Of a stretch of DNA of 64,000 nt, positions 1-9,098 are shown one piece after another. A program made the position numbers and the translations under genes. The notes beneath the pieces are model-generated. The model did not search any database and was not told the origin of the DNA. It saw only the letters and a list, made by a program, of their open reading frames with translations. Source of the stretch: JADHLJ01 sp038146985 (GTDB lineage: Bacteria > Pseudomonadota > Alphaproteobacteria > Thalassobaculales > Thalassobaculaceae); NCBI GenBank assembly GCA_038146985.1, contig JAYQSQ010000012.1, positions 186,001 through 250,000 on the forward strand, in the 5' to 3' direction. Position 1 is the first letter of the stretch. Every line of letters starts with the position of its first letter.

Positions 1-56
1 GCCGGCCACACGCGGTCCGGCACCTTGGCCTTTCGCCCGGCGTCTCTTTTCAGCAT
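1..56 (-). CDS. partial CDS, N-terminus only, unknown product
   Basis: A minus-strand frame opens with ATG at 56-54 and stays open to the window edge, giving about 18 residues (MLKRDAGRKAKVPDRVWP). It starts 16 bases after the stop of the YheT-like gene (72-74), with an AGGA about 13 bases before the ATG, so it looks like the next gene of the same operon. Too little is visible to name a family. The basic start resembles a cytoplasmic protein rather than a signal peptide. Confidence 0.35.
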   Translation of the reverse strand, partial: MLKRDAGRKAKVPDRVWP

Positions 57-71
57 GCGTCATCATCTATC

Positions 72-1083
72 CTACCAAAACATTTTGCCGACCGGCACGG
101 CGCTAGGCCGGGCAACGAACGCGCCCGCCACCCGATTCGTGCCACGTCCCCTCGGCATCATGAAACCGACATAGCCGCCACGGCCCGGCAGGAGCGGCGT
201 CAGATACCGGTTTCCGGCCCAATCCACGCCGAGATAGCTGCCCGCCGGTATCCAGGATCGTCCAGAGCGTGAACAACAATGTCGGCACCCGAATTTCGGC
301 AAGAAACTGCTGGGCCGAGCATTTTCGGTAATAGTCCTGCGCTCCGGCGAAACCGTTGCGAGGCGCCACCACGCGATCGTCGAACTCGTAGATCGTCCTG
401 GCTGCCCGGATCGCCTGGGCCTTTTCCTTGAGTCTAGAATCACGGGCCGCCAGGGCATCGCGTTTCATGTGCCGCAGGATCCAGGCATGGTAAAGCCGGT
501 TGCGTGGCTGCATGAACCTCTCTGCCGCGCCGCCAGGTCGATCGGAGCAGATACCGAGACCGCAGCCGAAATTGGGAACTCGCCGGCCCGGCACGCCAGG
601 AACTTCAGCAACATGTTGCCGCCGAGCGAATAGCCGACCGGTACGATCCCGCCCGCCGCCTCCAGGCGTCCGCATAGGCTGCGCCAGCACCGCCGCCAGA
701 TCCTCGTCGCGGCCTGCGTGGTGGGACTCGCGGCAATGCGGGCTGGGTTCGGCACCAAGCCGCGCAGGTTGAGCTTGAGCACCGGATGCTGGGATCCTCC
801 GAAGTACCGCGCGCTGGCGAGGATGTAGGGGCTCTCCTCGCACCCGGACAGGCCATGGATCAGGAGAATCAGGCCGCGACGGATCAAGGGTATCGGGCCT
901 GGACAACAGGCCGGTCAACCGGTCTCGGTGCCGTCCGCCATCTCGAAGACGATCCGTTCACCGGTCCGGTCGCGCGCTTCGGCGCGAGGACCGCTCAGAA
1001 AGTTGCGAAGTGTTCTGTGCATCCCGGCCCCACCACGGAAAACGGGGACGGAACGCCGGAAATTCAGGAAGCGGCGGAACCAT
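72..1083 (-). pseudogene. YheT-type alpha/beta hydrolase, frameshifted
   Basis: The gene is recognisable as a YheT/ABHD family serine hydrolase, but it is spread over at least three frames. The N-terminus has FPWWGRDAQ, then, in a second frame, GERIVFEMADGTETG. A third carries the oxyanion and nucleophile region (LLIHGLSGCEESPYI, then GYSLGGNMLLKFL, with Ser as nucleophile). A middle stretch (IYEFDDRVVAPRNGFAGA..YYRKCSA) and the C-terminal YLTPLLPGRGGYVGFM lie in yet other frames. Laid end to end they give about 337 codons, the normal family length, so the gene is full length with small indels rather than deleted. An AGGAGG at 1096-1101 precedes the ATG at 1083. The substrate is unknown; family members are esterases or lipases. 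Confidence 0.75.
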
Positions 1084-1956
1084 CGCCGGTTCCATCCTCC
1101 TCTGCATCTTCCCATCGATACCGAGGCGCGAGCCATCCTGGACCACGGAGATCTGCGCATCGTCCATGAGCGCCGGGGCATGCCCGCAGCCCTCGAACTC
1201 GACCAGATCGGCGCGAGGAGCCCGCTCGGTCATCTCCCGCGCGGTCGCCGCCGTCAGAACCTCGGATTGCGCGCCCCGTAGAACCAAGACCGGACACTTG
1301 ATCCGGTCGTAGACCGCCCAGAGATCGACATCGCCCGGCGGCTGTTCGAATGCAGCGCCGATCGCGCCATAGTCGCCAGAAGATAGCTTCCGTCGACCTC
1401 CGGGTAACGCTGTGCGTGGTCATATCGGACCAGTCAGCGTCGGTGAGATCGCCGAAACCGGCATGGACCTCGCGCAGATAATCGCAAGCGGCCTGCAGAT
1501 TGGCGAAGCGAGGGTTGTTTCCGACATGCCGAGCCGATCGTTGCGAGCGCCGCGCCGAAACGAACAGGCCCACATCGTTGATCACCAGCCGGCGGATCGG
1601 CAGAATCTCCGCCGCCGCGAGCAACATGCCCCAAGATGCCGCCCGATGGACATTGCAATCCATGGCGGTAAGGGCGCGATAGTCCATCAGCCCCCGGACG
1701 TGCCTCAGATAGGTCTCGAAGGTGTATCCGGCCTTGTCGGCGAGCCAGCCGCTTCGCCGCGCCCGGCGACGTCGATCGCGATGGCCTGGAAATCCGTGGA
1801 CAGGCCGCGCGAGAGCGTCGAAATCCCGGCCCTGACGGGTGAGGCCGTGGGCACAGACGACCACCCGCCCGCGCCGCCGGGTTCCCAATCGACAAAAGCC
1901 AGCCAGACCGTGCCGTTCTCGTCGGTATACGGAAAGCTGCCGAAAATCGGCCGCAT
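1064..1956 (-). pseudogene. alpha/beta hydrolase, frameshifted
   Basis: A second alpha/beta hydrolase, different from the YheT-like one next to it. Homologous segments alternate between two or three frames: start FGSFPYTDENGTVWLAFVDW, then VVVCAHGLTRQGRDFDALAR (HG oxyanion motif), then DFQAIAIDVAGRG, then GWLADKAGYTFETYLRH, a damaged nucleophile elbow (SWGMLLAAA), IRRLVINDVG, and finally LVEFEGCGHAPALMDD with the likely catalytic His. At least four frame changes are needed. The total span matches one hydrolase of about 295 residues. The end overlaps the YheT-like gene start by about 20 bases, suggesting translational coupling. Substrate not predictable. Confidence 0.7.
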
Positions 1957-1959
1957 CGA

Positions 1960-2537
1960 TTAGCGCACCTCGGTCCAGCTTTCCGAAAAGGCGAGACAGG
2001 AGGTGCTGAACGGCCGACCCTCGCGGTCGCGCGGCAGGCCCGGCCCTTGGCCTCGACCCCATTGACCGTCAGCCGCGCACCGGCCGCCGGAATCAAGATC
2101 GTGCAGACGCCGGCCGGACGCTTGGGATCCGTCTTGGGATCGGTGTGGACCAGCAGCGGCTCGCCGATATCATACCAGGTCATCGCGATGTCGTCGTTGG
2201 CGGAAGAGATGCTCTCGGTCCAGAAATCGCGAATGTCGCCGGACTGCGCGAACTCGGCGTCGATCACCTGGATCGCCTTGTCCCCCGTCGCCGGGTTCAG
2301 CATGCCCTGGATGCTGCCCTGGAGCCACCGGGCCAGCGCGATATTGTCGGAATAGATCCGCCATTCGTCCTCGGTAAGCTCGCTTTTGATGTAGAGCGCG
2401 TGACCCGGACCGGCAGGGCTGAACAGGATCCGCCAAAAACTCGCATCGGTGGACAGCGGATCGCCGTCCTTCTCGCTGATTTTGATGAAAGGGTTTTCGC
2501 CGGTGAGGATGACGCGGTTGGGATCGACGGTGCTCAT
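1960..2537 (-). pseudogene. conserved hypothetical protein, one C-terminal frameshift
   Basis: About 190 residues starting MSTVDPNRVILTGENPF. The first 165 residues are one clean frame (hydrophilic, acidic, no membrane segment or signal peptide). Near 2035 the frame shifts; the alternative frame then gives a sensible tail (PRDREGRPFSTSC..FSESWTEVR) ending in TAA at 1960-1962. The un-shifted frame runs on as Arg/Ala/Pro-rich nonsense through the next gene, which supports a one-base indel. I do not recognise the family. It lies just upstream of the hydrolase genes on the same strand and may share their transcript. Confidence 0.55.
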
Positions 2538-2618
2538 GGCGGTCTCCGGGCGCTGGAAAGAATCACGGCGCCCAGGATAGCGTCATCCATCCCGCTTGGC
2601 GACGGGAAGGCTCAGCGA

Positions 2619-3674
2619 TCACCGCAAGCCGGCGTTGATCTTTTCCAGCGCTTCCGTGCTCGGCCGCAGATCGGCGGCCTTGAGCGAGTTCAGCGGGACA
2701 TCGACGATGTCCATCTTTTCCTTGAGCTCGGTATCGCCCGTATTCAGGTAAAGAAGCCCGGTCACCACTTCGTCCTTGGCCTGGTGCTCCATCATGTATT
2801 GCAGAGCCGCGGCACGGTCGGAGGGATCGTAGGTCGCATCCAGCTTGCGCAGGCGCACCCGGCTTTCGTCGTGCAAGGTCACGTCAATGACAGAGCCTTC
2901 AGGATAGGCCGCGGTGATCTCCTCGCGACGCGGCACATAGTCCGCCCCGGTCACCGTGTGCTCATGATCACGCACGAATTCGAAACTCTTGGTCGAGCCG
3001 CCGTGGTTGTTGAAGGTCACGCAGGGCGAGATCACATCGATGAACGCGAACCCCTTATGCGAAAGCGCAGCCTTGATCAGCGGTACCAATTGGTACTTGT
3101 CACCGGAGAAGCCGCGGGCGACGAAGCTGGCGCCGAGCTGGATCGCAATGGACACCAGATCGATCGATTCGAACGCATTCACTTGGCCCTTGCGGCCGAC
3201 GGAAATCCGGTCATTCGTCGCCGAGAACTGGCCCTTGGTGAGGCCGTAGGTCCCGTTGTTCTCGACGATATAGAGCATGTCGACCTGGCGGCGCACGGCG
3301 TGGGCGAATTGGCCGAAGCCGATCGACGCAGTGTCGCCGTCACCCGAAACACCAATGTATTTCAATTCGTTATTGGCCAGATTGGCGCCCGTCGCAACCG
3401 ATGGCATGCGGCCATGCACGGAATTGAAGCCGTGGCTTTTCAGCAGGAAATAGGTCGGCGTCTTCGACGAGCAGCCGATCCCGGACATCTTGGCGACCTT
3501 GTGGGCCGGCAGGTTGAGCTCAAAGCAGGCCTCGATGATCGCCGCAGTCACTGAATCGTGCCCGCATCCGGCGCAGAGTGTCGACATGCTGCCCTCATAA
3601 TCGCGCCGGGTCAGGCCAAGCTCGTTTCGAGGCAGGTTCGGATGGTGGAAACTGGGTTTCGTGATATAGGTCAT
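2619..3674 (-). CDS. korB: 2-oxoacid:ferredoxin oxidoreductase, beta subunit
   Basis: 351 residues, the usual length for the TPP-binding beta subunit of 2-oxoacid:ferredoxin oxidoreductases. Cys34 and Cys37 sit in a CAGCGH motif, with GIGCSS further on. The thiamine diphosphate/Mg motif is GDGD at 111-114, closed by NNGTYGLTKGQ at about 139-149. The enzyme decarboxylates a 2-oxoacid to an acyl-CoA and hands electrons to ferredoxin. The NNGTYGLTKGQ stretch is typical of the 2-oxoglutarate type (KorB), but substrate choice cannot be fixed from sequence alone. The start at 3674 follows the korA stop by 34 bases. Third gene of the operon 7370 to 2619. Confidence 0.88.
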   Translation of the reverse strand: MTYITKPSFHHPNLPRNELGLTRRDYEGSMSTLCAGCGHDSVTAAIIEACFELNLPAHKVAKMSGIGCSSKTPTYFLLKSHGFNSVHGRMPSVATGANLANNELKYIGVSGDGDTASIGFGQFAHAVRRQVDMLYIVENNGTYGLTKGQFSATNDRISVGRKGQVNAFESIDLVSIAIQLGASFVARGFSGDKYQLVPLIKAALSHKGFAFIDVISPCVTFNNHGGSTKSFEFVRDHEHTVTGADYVPRREEITAAYPEGSVIDVTLHDESRVRLRKLDATYDPSDRAAALQYMMEHQAKDEVVTGLLYLNTGDTELKEKMDIVDVPLNSLKAADLRPSTEALEKINAGLR

Positions 3675-3708
3675 GTCCGTGATCCCGGAACGTCGAATTC
3701 TGCAGTGT

Positions 3709-5535
3709 TCATTCGGCCGCGAAGCCGTCTTGCGCCTGGTCCCGTTCGCCCTGGCCCAGATGCTCGCTGACCATGTCGGCGATCGCTGCGGCGGTGATCG
3801 GAAAACCATCGAAATTGAGGACCGGCACCAGCCGGGCAGGATCGATCCCGCATTCATTGACCAGCAGCGAGCGCATCTGGGCGTCCCGGTTCTGCTCGAC
3901 CACGAAGACCTTCTCGTGGCTCTTAATGAAATCCTCGACCTCGCGCGAGAACGGGAACGCCCGCACGCGCATGGTGTCGAGATGGATCTTGCGTTCCGCC
4001 AGAAGTTCCATCGCCTCGGGAATCGCAATGGCGGTGGTGCCGAAATGGATCAGGCCCAAGGTCGCACCCTGGTTCACCTGGCCGAAGACAGGCCCAGGGA
4101 GCAAGGTCTTGGCGGTGTCGAACTTGCGCGACAGACGCCGCATGACCCGCTCGTTGACCTTGCCGTCCTCGGTATAGCGCGCATACTCATCATGCGAGGT
4201 ACCCCGGGTAAAGAACGCCCCCTTCTCCGGATGGGTTCCCGGATAGGTACGATACGGGATGCCGTCGCCGTCCACATCGAGATAGCGGCCGAACTCCTTG
4301 ATCTCGTCGAGCTGCCGGGCGTTCAGCACCTTGCCGCGATCGAACTCGGTGGTCTCGTCGATCTTGAACGGCGCCGTCGTCCAGTCGTTCATGCCCAGAT
4401 CCAGATCGCTCATCACGATGATCGGGGTCTGCAGGCGGTCCGACAGGTCAAAGCCCTTGATGGCGAAGTCGAAGACCTCGGTCGGGTCCGACGGGAACAG
4501 CAGGACATGCTTGGTATCGCCGTGGCTCGCATAGGCGCAGGAGATGATGTCCGACTGCTGGGTCCGGGTCGGCATGCCGGTAGACGGGCCGCCACGCTGG
4601 ATGTTGAACAGCAGCACCGGCACCTCGGCGAAATAGGCAAGACCCAGAAACTCGCTCATCAGCGAAATGCCGGGACCGCTGGTCGCGGTGAAGGCCCGCG
4701 CGCCGTTCCAGTTGGCGCCGATCGCCATGCCGATGGCCGCAAGCTCGTCCTCGGCCTGGACGATGGCGAATTTCTTCTTCTTGGTTTCCGGATCGACCCT
4801 GAGCCGGTTGCAATATCTCTCGAAGGCTTCGGCGACCGAGGTGGACGGCGTGATCGGGTACCAGGCGGCGACCGTCGCCCCTGCGAAGACACAGCCGAGC
4901 CCCGCCGCGGCATTGCCTTCGACCAGGATCTGATCGCCCACCGCATCGGACCTCGCCACCCGCATGTCCAGCGGACAATCGAAGTATTTGAGCGCGTATT
5001 CGCGGCCGAGGTTCAGGGCGTCGATATTCGGTTGAACAGCCTTTGGCTTGCCCCGGAACTGTTCGGCGATCATGCCCTCGACAACCGAGAAATCCATGTC
5101 CAAAAGGGCCGTCAGCGCTCCAACATAGGCCACATTCTTGAATAGCTGGCGCTCGCGTGGGATCGTGAAACGCTCATTGCAGAGCTTGGTAAGCGGCACC
5201 CCGATGGTCTTGATGTCGTCGCGCTTGATCTCGCGGATGAACGTGCTGTCGTAAAGCAGATAGCCACCGGGAAGGATCGAGGCCACGTCCTCGTCCCAGC
5301 TCTGCGGGTTCATCGCCACCATCATGTCGATGCCTTCGCGGCGGCCGAGGAACCCCTTGTCGTTCACCCGGACCTCGAACCAGGTCGGCAGCCCTTGAAT
5401 GTTCGAGGGGAAGATGTTCTTCGGCGCGACCGGCACGCCCATGCGGAACACGGCCTTTGCGAACATGGCGTTGGCGCTGGCGGATCCGGAGCCGTTCACA
5501 TTGGCGAACTTGATGACGAAATCATTGACCCTCAT
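3709..5535 (-). CDS. korA: 2-oxoacid:ferredoxin oxidoreductase, fused gamma-alpha subunit
   Basis: 608 residues with the gamma domain first (about 1-190) and the alpha domain after it, as in the two-subunit KorAB enzymes. The alpha domain starts at GNAAAGLGCVFAGA and carries the YPITPSTS motif at about 226-233, AEDELAAIGMAIGA, and TSGPGISLMSEF. It pairs with the beta subunit encoded just downstream to oxidise a 2-oxoacid with CoA. The start ATG (5535-5533) overlaps the stop of the flavoprotein gene upstream by four bases (ATGA), so translation is probably coupled. No frame breaks over 1.8 kb, in contrast to the damaged genes before 2.6 kb. Confidence 0.9.
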   Translation of the reverse strand: MRVNDFVIKFANVNGSGSASANAMFAKAVFRMGVPVAPKNIFPSNIQGLPTWFEVRVNDKGFLGRREGIDMMVAMNPQSWDEDVASILPGGYLLYDSTFIREIKRDDIKTIGVPLTKLCNERFTIPRERQLFKNVAYVGALTALLDMDFSVVEGMIAEQFRGKPKAVQPNIDALNLGREYALKYFDCPLDMRVARSDAVGDQILVEGNAAAGLGCVFAGATVAAWYPITPSTSVAEAFERYCNRLRVDPETKKKKFAIVQAEDELAAIGMAIGANWNGARAFTATSGPGISLMSEFLGLAYFAEVPVLLFNIQRGGPSTGMPTRTQQSDIISCAYASHGDTKHVLLFPSDPTEVFDFAIKGFDLSDRLQTPIIVMSDLDLGMNDWTTAPFKIDETTEFDRGKVLNARQLDEIKEFGRYLDVDGDGIPYRTYPGTHPEKGAFFTRGTSHDEYARYTEDGKVNERVMRRLSRKFDTAKTLLPGPVFGQVNQGATLGLIHFGTTAIAIPEAMELLAERKIHLDTMRVRAFPFSREVEDFIKSHEKVFVVEQNRDAQMRSLLVNECGIDPARLVPVLNFDGFPITAAAIADMVSEHLGQGERDQAQDGFAAE

Positions 5536-7370
5536 CGCGCCAACTCCCGGCTCTTCGCCTGCGCCTCGTTATGTAACAACTGATGCATGTCCCAGGCGGC
5601 GGTCGGGCACCGTTCGGCGCAGAGGCCGCAATGCAGGCACACGTCCTCGTCCTTGATCATCACCCGGCCCGTCGGCAACACATCGGAAACGTAGAGGTCC
5701 TGATCGGTGTTAAGCGCCGGCACGCGGAGCTTCTGGCGCACCTCCGCCTCTTCGCCGTTCATGGTGAAGTTGATGCAGTCCACCGGGCAGATATCGACAC
5801 AGGCATCGCACTCGATGCACCGGCCGGCCTCAAAAACGGTCTGCACATCGCAGTTCAGGCAACGCATCGCCTCGTTGAAAGCGAGCTTCTCATCAAATCC
5901 GAGTTCGACCTCGAGCTTGATGTCGCCCAGCGCCTTGGACTTGTCCGCATGCGGCACCAGAAAGCGCTGATCGGTGGAAATGTCGTTATGATACGACCAC
6001 TCGTGCATCCCCATCTTCTGGCTTATCAGCGTGACCTTGGGGTCAGGGCGATCCTCAAGATCGATGTTTTCGCACATCTGGTGGATCGATATCGCCGCCT
6101 GGTGGCCTTGCGCCACCGCCCAGATGATGTTCTCCGGACCGAAGGCGGCATCTCCGCCGAAAAACACCTTCGGGTGGGTTGAGCGGAAGGTCACCTTGTC
6201 GACCATCGGCATGTCCCATTCGCCGAATTCAAGGCCGATATCGCGCTCGATCCAGGGGAAGTGATTTTCCTGGCCGATGGCGCAAAGCACGTCGTCGCAC
6301 GGGAAGAACACCGGTTCCTCGCCGGTGGAGACCAGCTTGCGACGGCCGGAATCGTCGAACACGGGCTCGACCTTGTCGAACTTCATGCCGACCAGCTTGC
6401 CGCCCTCGATCACGAATTCGAGCGGCACGTGGTTGTTGAGGATCTCGACATCCTCGCGCTGCGCGTCCTCGATCTCCCAGGGGCTTGCCTTCATGGTCTC
6501 GAACGGGCTGCGCACGATCACCTTGACGTCGTCGCCGCCGAGCCGCTTGGAGGTCCGGCAGCAATCCATGGCCGTGTTGCCGCCGCCAAGCACGATCACC
6601 TTCTTGCCGATCTTCGAGGTATGGCCGAAGGCGACACTCATCAGCCAGTCGATGCCGATATGGAAATGCTCGCCGACCTGGTCGCGACCCGGAATATCGA
6701 GATCACGCCCGCGCGGCGCGCCGGTGCCGACGAAGACCGCGTCGTAATCCTGATCGAGAATGCTCTTCAGACTCTCTACGTTCTGGTTGAAGCGGGTCTC
6801 GATCCCGAAGTTCAGGATCCGCTCGACCTCCTCGTTCAGAACCGATTCCGGAAGGCGAAAGGCCGGGATCTGGCTGCGCATCATGCCACCGCCGGCCGCG
6901 TCGCGGTCATAGACCACCACGTGATAGCCGAGCGGCGCCAGGTCGCGCGCCACGGTGAGCGAGGCCGGGCCGGCACCGATGCAGGCGATCCGCTTGCCGT
7001 TTTTCGGCGCGATCTCGGGCATGAGATGTTCGATATCGCCCCGGTAATCCGCGGCAACGCGTTTCAAGCGGCAGATCGCGACCGGTTTCTCCTCGATCCG
7101 CCCGCGGCGGCATGCCGGCTCGCACGGCCGGTCGCAGGTCCGCCCCAGGACGCCGGGAAACACGTTCGATTCCCAGTTGATCATATAGGCGTCAGTATAG
7201 CGGCGCTGGGCGATCATCCGGATATATTCCGGAACCGGCGTGTGCGCCGGGCATGCCCACTGACAGTCCACGACCTTGTGGAAATAGTTCGGATCAGTGA
7301 TGTCCGTGGGCTTCATATAGGGCGGCCGCGGTCGGCTTTCGCTGGCTGGTCTATGTTCGTCGAGGCTCAT
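5532..7370 (-). CDS. GltD-like FAD/NAD(P) oxidoreductase with N- and C-terminal Fe-S domains
   Basis: 612 residues. An N-terminal cysteine domain (Cys36, 40, 79, 83, 87, 100) matches the Fe-S domain of glutamate synthase small subunit-type proteins. A dinucleotide fold follows (IACIGAGPAS near 128), then the second nucleotide-binding motif VIVLGGGNTAMDCC. The C-terminus adds two 4Fe-4S motifs (CIECDACVDICPVDC and CLHCGLCAERCPTA). This layout suits transfer of electrons between ferredoxin-type centres and NAD(P)H. As first gene of the operon with korAB, it probably passes electrons released by the 2-oxoacid oxidoreductase to NAD(P)+, or the reverse (inference). It is not a normal gltD, because no gltB is adjacent and gltD lacks the C-terminal ferredoxin domain. 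Confidence 0.85.
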   Translation of the reverse strand: MSLDEHRPASESRPRPPYMKPTDITDPNYFHKVVDCQWACPAHTPVPEYIRMIAQRRYTDAYMINWESNVFPGVLGRTCDRPCEPACRRGRIEEKPVAICRLKRVAADYRGDIEHLMPEIAPKNGKRIACIGAGPASLTVARDLAPLGYHVVVYDRDAAGGGMMRSQIPAFRLPESVLNEEVERILNFGIETRFNQNVESLKSILDQDYDAVFVGTGAPRGRDLDIPGRDQVGEHFHIGIDWLMSVAFGHTSKIGKKVIVLGGGNTAMDCCRTSKRLGGDDVKVIVRSPFETMKASPWEIEDAQREDVEILNNHVPLEFVIEGGKLVGMKFDKVEPVFDDSGRRKLVSTGEEPVFFPCDDVLCAIGQENHFPWIERDIGLEFGEWDMPMVDKVTFRSTHPKVFFGGDAAFGPENIIWAVAQGHQAAISIHQMCENIDLEDRPDPKVTLISQKMGMHEWSYHNDISTDQRFLVPHADKSKALGDIKLEVELGFDEKLAFNEAMRCLNCDVQTVFEAGRCIECDACVDICPVDCINFTMNGEEAEVRQKLRVPALNTDQDLYVSDVLPTGRVMIKDEDVCLHCGLCAERCPTAAWDMHQLLHNEAQAKSRELAR

Positions 7371-7763
7371 GATTCCCTACGGGCTTCCCGCTGATGTTCG
7401 AACACGAATGGTTCACCGACGCCGCGCGCGACGCTTAGGTGGCTGATCTGCTTGCTGAATCGTCATCCCGCTCAGGGCCTCGTGCGCTTGTGAACCATGT
7501 CGAAGTCGAGACGTATTGTGCCGTTTCCGGGACGATCAAGGTGATACATAGCACGGCTCGCGCGGGCTGCAAGCGACTTTGTATACAAAATCATGACACC
7601 CGGAAAAACCTGGATTTTCAAGCCCGGCTATCGCGAATTTGATCACATGGCTGGGGGCCGTCCGGCATTGGCGTTCTTGTGATCCGGGCGCCCCATCGAC
7701 TAAAACGGCCAACGCCCATCGCGCAAGGCGCGTTCCTTGCCCCGCTGCTGGAGAACAGGACTC
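7371..7763. other. divergent intergenic region, 393 bp
   Basis: Lies between the start of the 2-oxoacid oxidoreductase operon (minus) and the CoA-transferase gene (plus), so it must hold both promoters. I see no convincing small gene. The one clear signal is the TTTGTATACAAA palindrome at 7578-7589. Base composition around 7560-7620 is lower in GC than the flanking genes, as expected for a promoter region. Confidence 0.6.
7578..7589. promoter_or_regulatory. perfect 12-bp palindrome, candidate GntR-family operator
   Basis: TTTGTATACAAA is a perfect inverted repeat centred between two divergent transcription units, about 208 bp from the start at 7370 and 175 bp from the start at 7764. Operators of GntR (FadR/VanR-type) repressors are commonly short palindromes with a TTGTATACAA core. 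No GntR gene is present in this window; the only transcription regulator seen is the LysR protein at 47.3 kb. Regulator identity is therefore inference. Confidence 0.5.
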
Positions 7764-8939
7764 ATGTCAGATACCGCCGCCTCCACGGAAACCCGTAAGG
7801 GCCCGCTTTCGGGAATCACCGTGATCGATCTCTCCCGCATTCTCGCCGGCCCCTATTGCACCATGATGCTGGCCGAGCTCGGGGCCAGGGTCATCAAGGT
7901 CGAAACCCCCGGACGCGGCGACGATGCTCGCCATTACGGGCCTTTCGTCAACGGCAAGTCGGCTTATTTCCAGTCCGTCAACCGGGGCAAGGAGAGCATC
8001 GCGCTCAACCTCAAGTACGACGGCGACCGAGAGATCTTCGACAGGCTTCTGGCGAGCGCCGACGTGGTGGTCGAGAACTTCCGGCCGGGCGCCATGGACA
8101 AGCTCGGCTATGGCTGGGAGGCGTTGCACGCCAAGTATCCGAAGCTGATCTACGCCTCGGCCTCGGGCTTCGGACATTCCGGTCCCGAGATGTACCGGCC
8201 GGCCTATGACATGGTGGTCCAGGGCATGGGCGGAATAATGAGCGTGACCGGCCATCCGGGCACGCCGCCGACGCGAATCGGCATGTCGATCGGCGATATC
8301 GGCTCCGGCCTCTATGCGACGATCGGCATCCAGGCGGCTCTGTTCCATCGCCAGATCACCGGCGAGGCGACCAAGGTGGATATTGGCATGCTGGACTGCC
8401 AGGTCGCGCTGCTGGAGAACGCGGTGATGCGCTACTTCACCAGCGGCAAGGCGCCGGGCCCGCTCGGCGCGCGGCATCCCTCGATCACCCCGTTCGAGGC
8501 TTACGAGACCCAGGACGGCTACATCATCATCTCCGCCGGCAACGATTCCCTGTTCGCCAAGATGGCCGAGGGCATGGGCAAGCCGGAATGGGCGAGCGAT
8601 CCGCGCTATACGACCAACGATCTCAGAAACCAGAATGTCGACGCGATCAAGGACGAGATGGAAGCGGTGCTGAAGACCAACACCACCGCCCACTGGATCG
8701 CGGTAATGGACAAGGCCGGCGTGCCCTGCGGTCCGATCAACAACGTCGCCCAGGCCGCCGATCATCCCCAGACCCTGGCCCGCAACATGATCATCAGCAT
8801 CGACGATCCGATCACCGGCCCGATGCGCGCCGTCGGCAATCCGGTCAAGATCTCCGGCTTCACCGACCCGACCACCCGCGAGCCCGCCCCCAATCTCGAC
8901 GAGGACCGCGACGCGATCCTGGCGGAATTGAAGGCGTGA
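7764..8939 (+). CDS. CaiB/BaiF family CoA-transferase
   Basis: 391 residues from the ATG at 7764, which follows a GGAG/AGGA stretch; an upstream in-frame start at 7737 adds only basic, Cys-containing residues. Class III CoA-transferases move CoA between carboxylic acids through an Asp-bound acyl intermediate. The N-terminal Rossmann-like part has DLSRILAGPYCTMMLAELGA, and RGKESIALNL is the usual CoA-binding loop. The likely catalytic Asp is residue 178 in SIGDIGSG, followed by the conserved VDIGMLD. Length and motifs are complete. The substrate is unknown; divergence from the oxidoreductase operon suggests co-regulation in acid catabolism. Confidence 0.88.
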   Translation: MSDTAASTETRKGPLSGITVIDLSRILAGPYCTMMLAELGARVIKVETPGRGDDARHYGPFVNGKSAYFQSVNRGKESIALNLKYDGDREIFDRLLASADVVVENFRPGAMDKLGYGWEALHAKYPKLIYASASGFGHSGPEMYRPAYDMVVQGMGGIMSVTGHPGTPPTRIGMSIGDIGSGLYATIGIQAALFHRQITGEATKVDIGMLDCQVALLENAVMRYFTSGKAPGPLGARHPSITPFEAYETQDGYIIISAGNDSLFAKMAEGMGKPEWASDPRYTTNDLRNQNVDAIKDEMEAVLKTNTTAHWIAVMDKAGVPCGPINNVAQAADHPQTLARNMIISIDDPITGPMRAVGNPVKISGFTDPTTREPAPNLDEDRDAILAELKA

Positions 8940-8961
8940 TCACGAGATAATCAGTGATCAA

Positions 8962-9063
8962 CAGGACCCTTCGAGACGGCGCAGGCGCGCCTCCTCAGGG
9001 TGAGTCACTGTCACTGAATTACTTACCCTGAGGAGACCCGAAGGGTCGTCTCGAAGGGTCCTG
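8962..9063. repeat. 102-bp interrupted palindrome between convergent genes
   Basis: The outer 17-base arms 8962-8978 and 9047-9063 are perfect reverse complements. An inner pair (8991-9004 against 9022-9035) matches at nearly every position. It lies between the CoA-transferase gene and the converging oxidoreductase gene. The arm wording (cttcgagacg .. ctcctcaggg) is of a type I recall as dispersed intergenic palindromes in alphaproteobacterial genomes. It could form a long cruciform or a bidirectional terminator-like hairpin. Confidence 0.75.
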
Positions 9064-9098
9064 TTTGCGGTTGGCGCCCGAACTCAACCCGACGCCCC

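Noticed and set aside
3673..5145. Long open frame on the plus strand opposite korA (490 codons)
   Set aside because: It mirrors the codon pattern of korA and its residues are the usual Arg/Gly/His-rich antisense composition; no family likeness.
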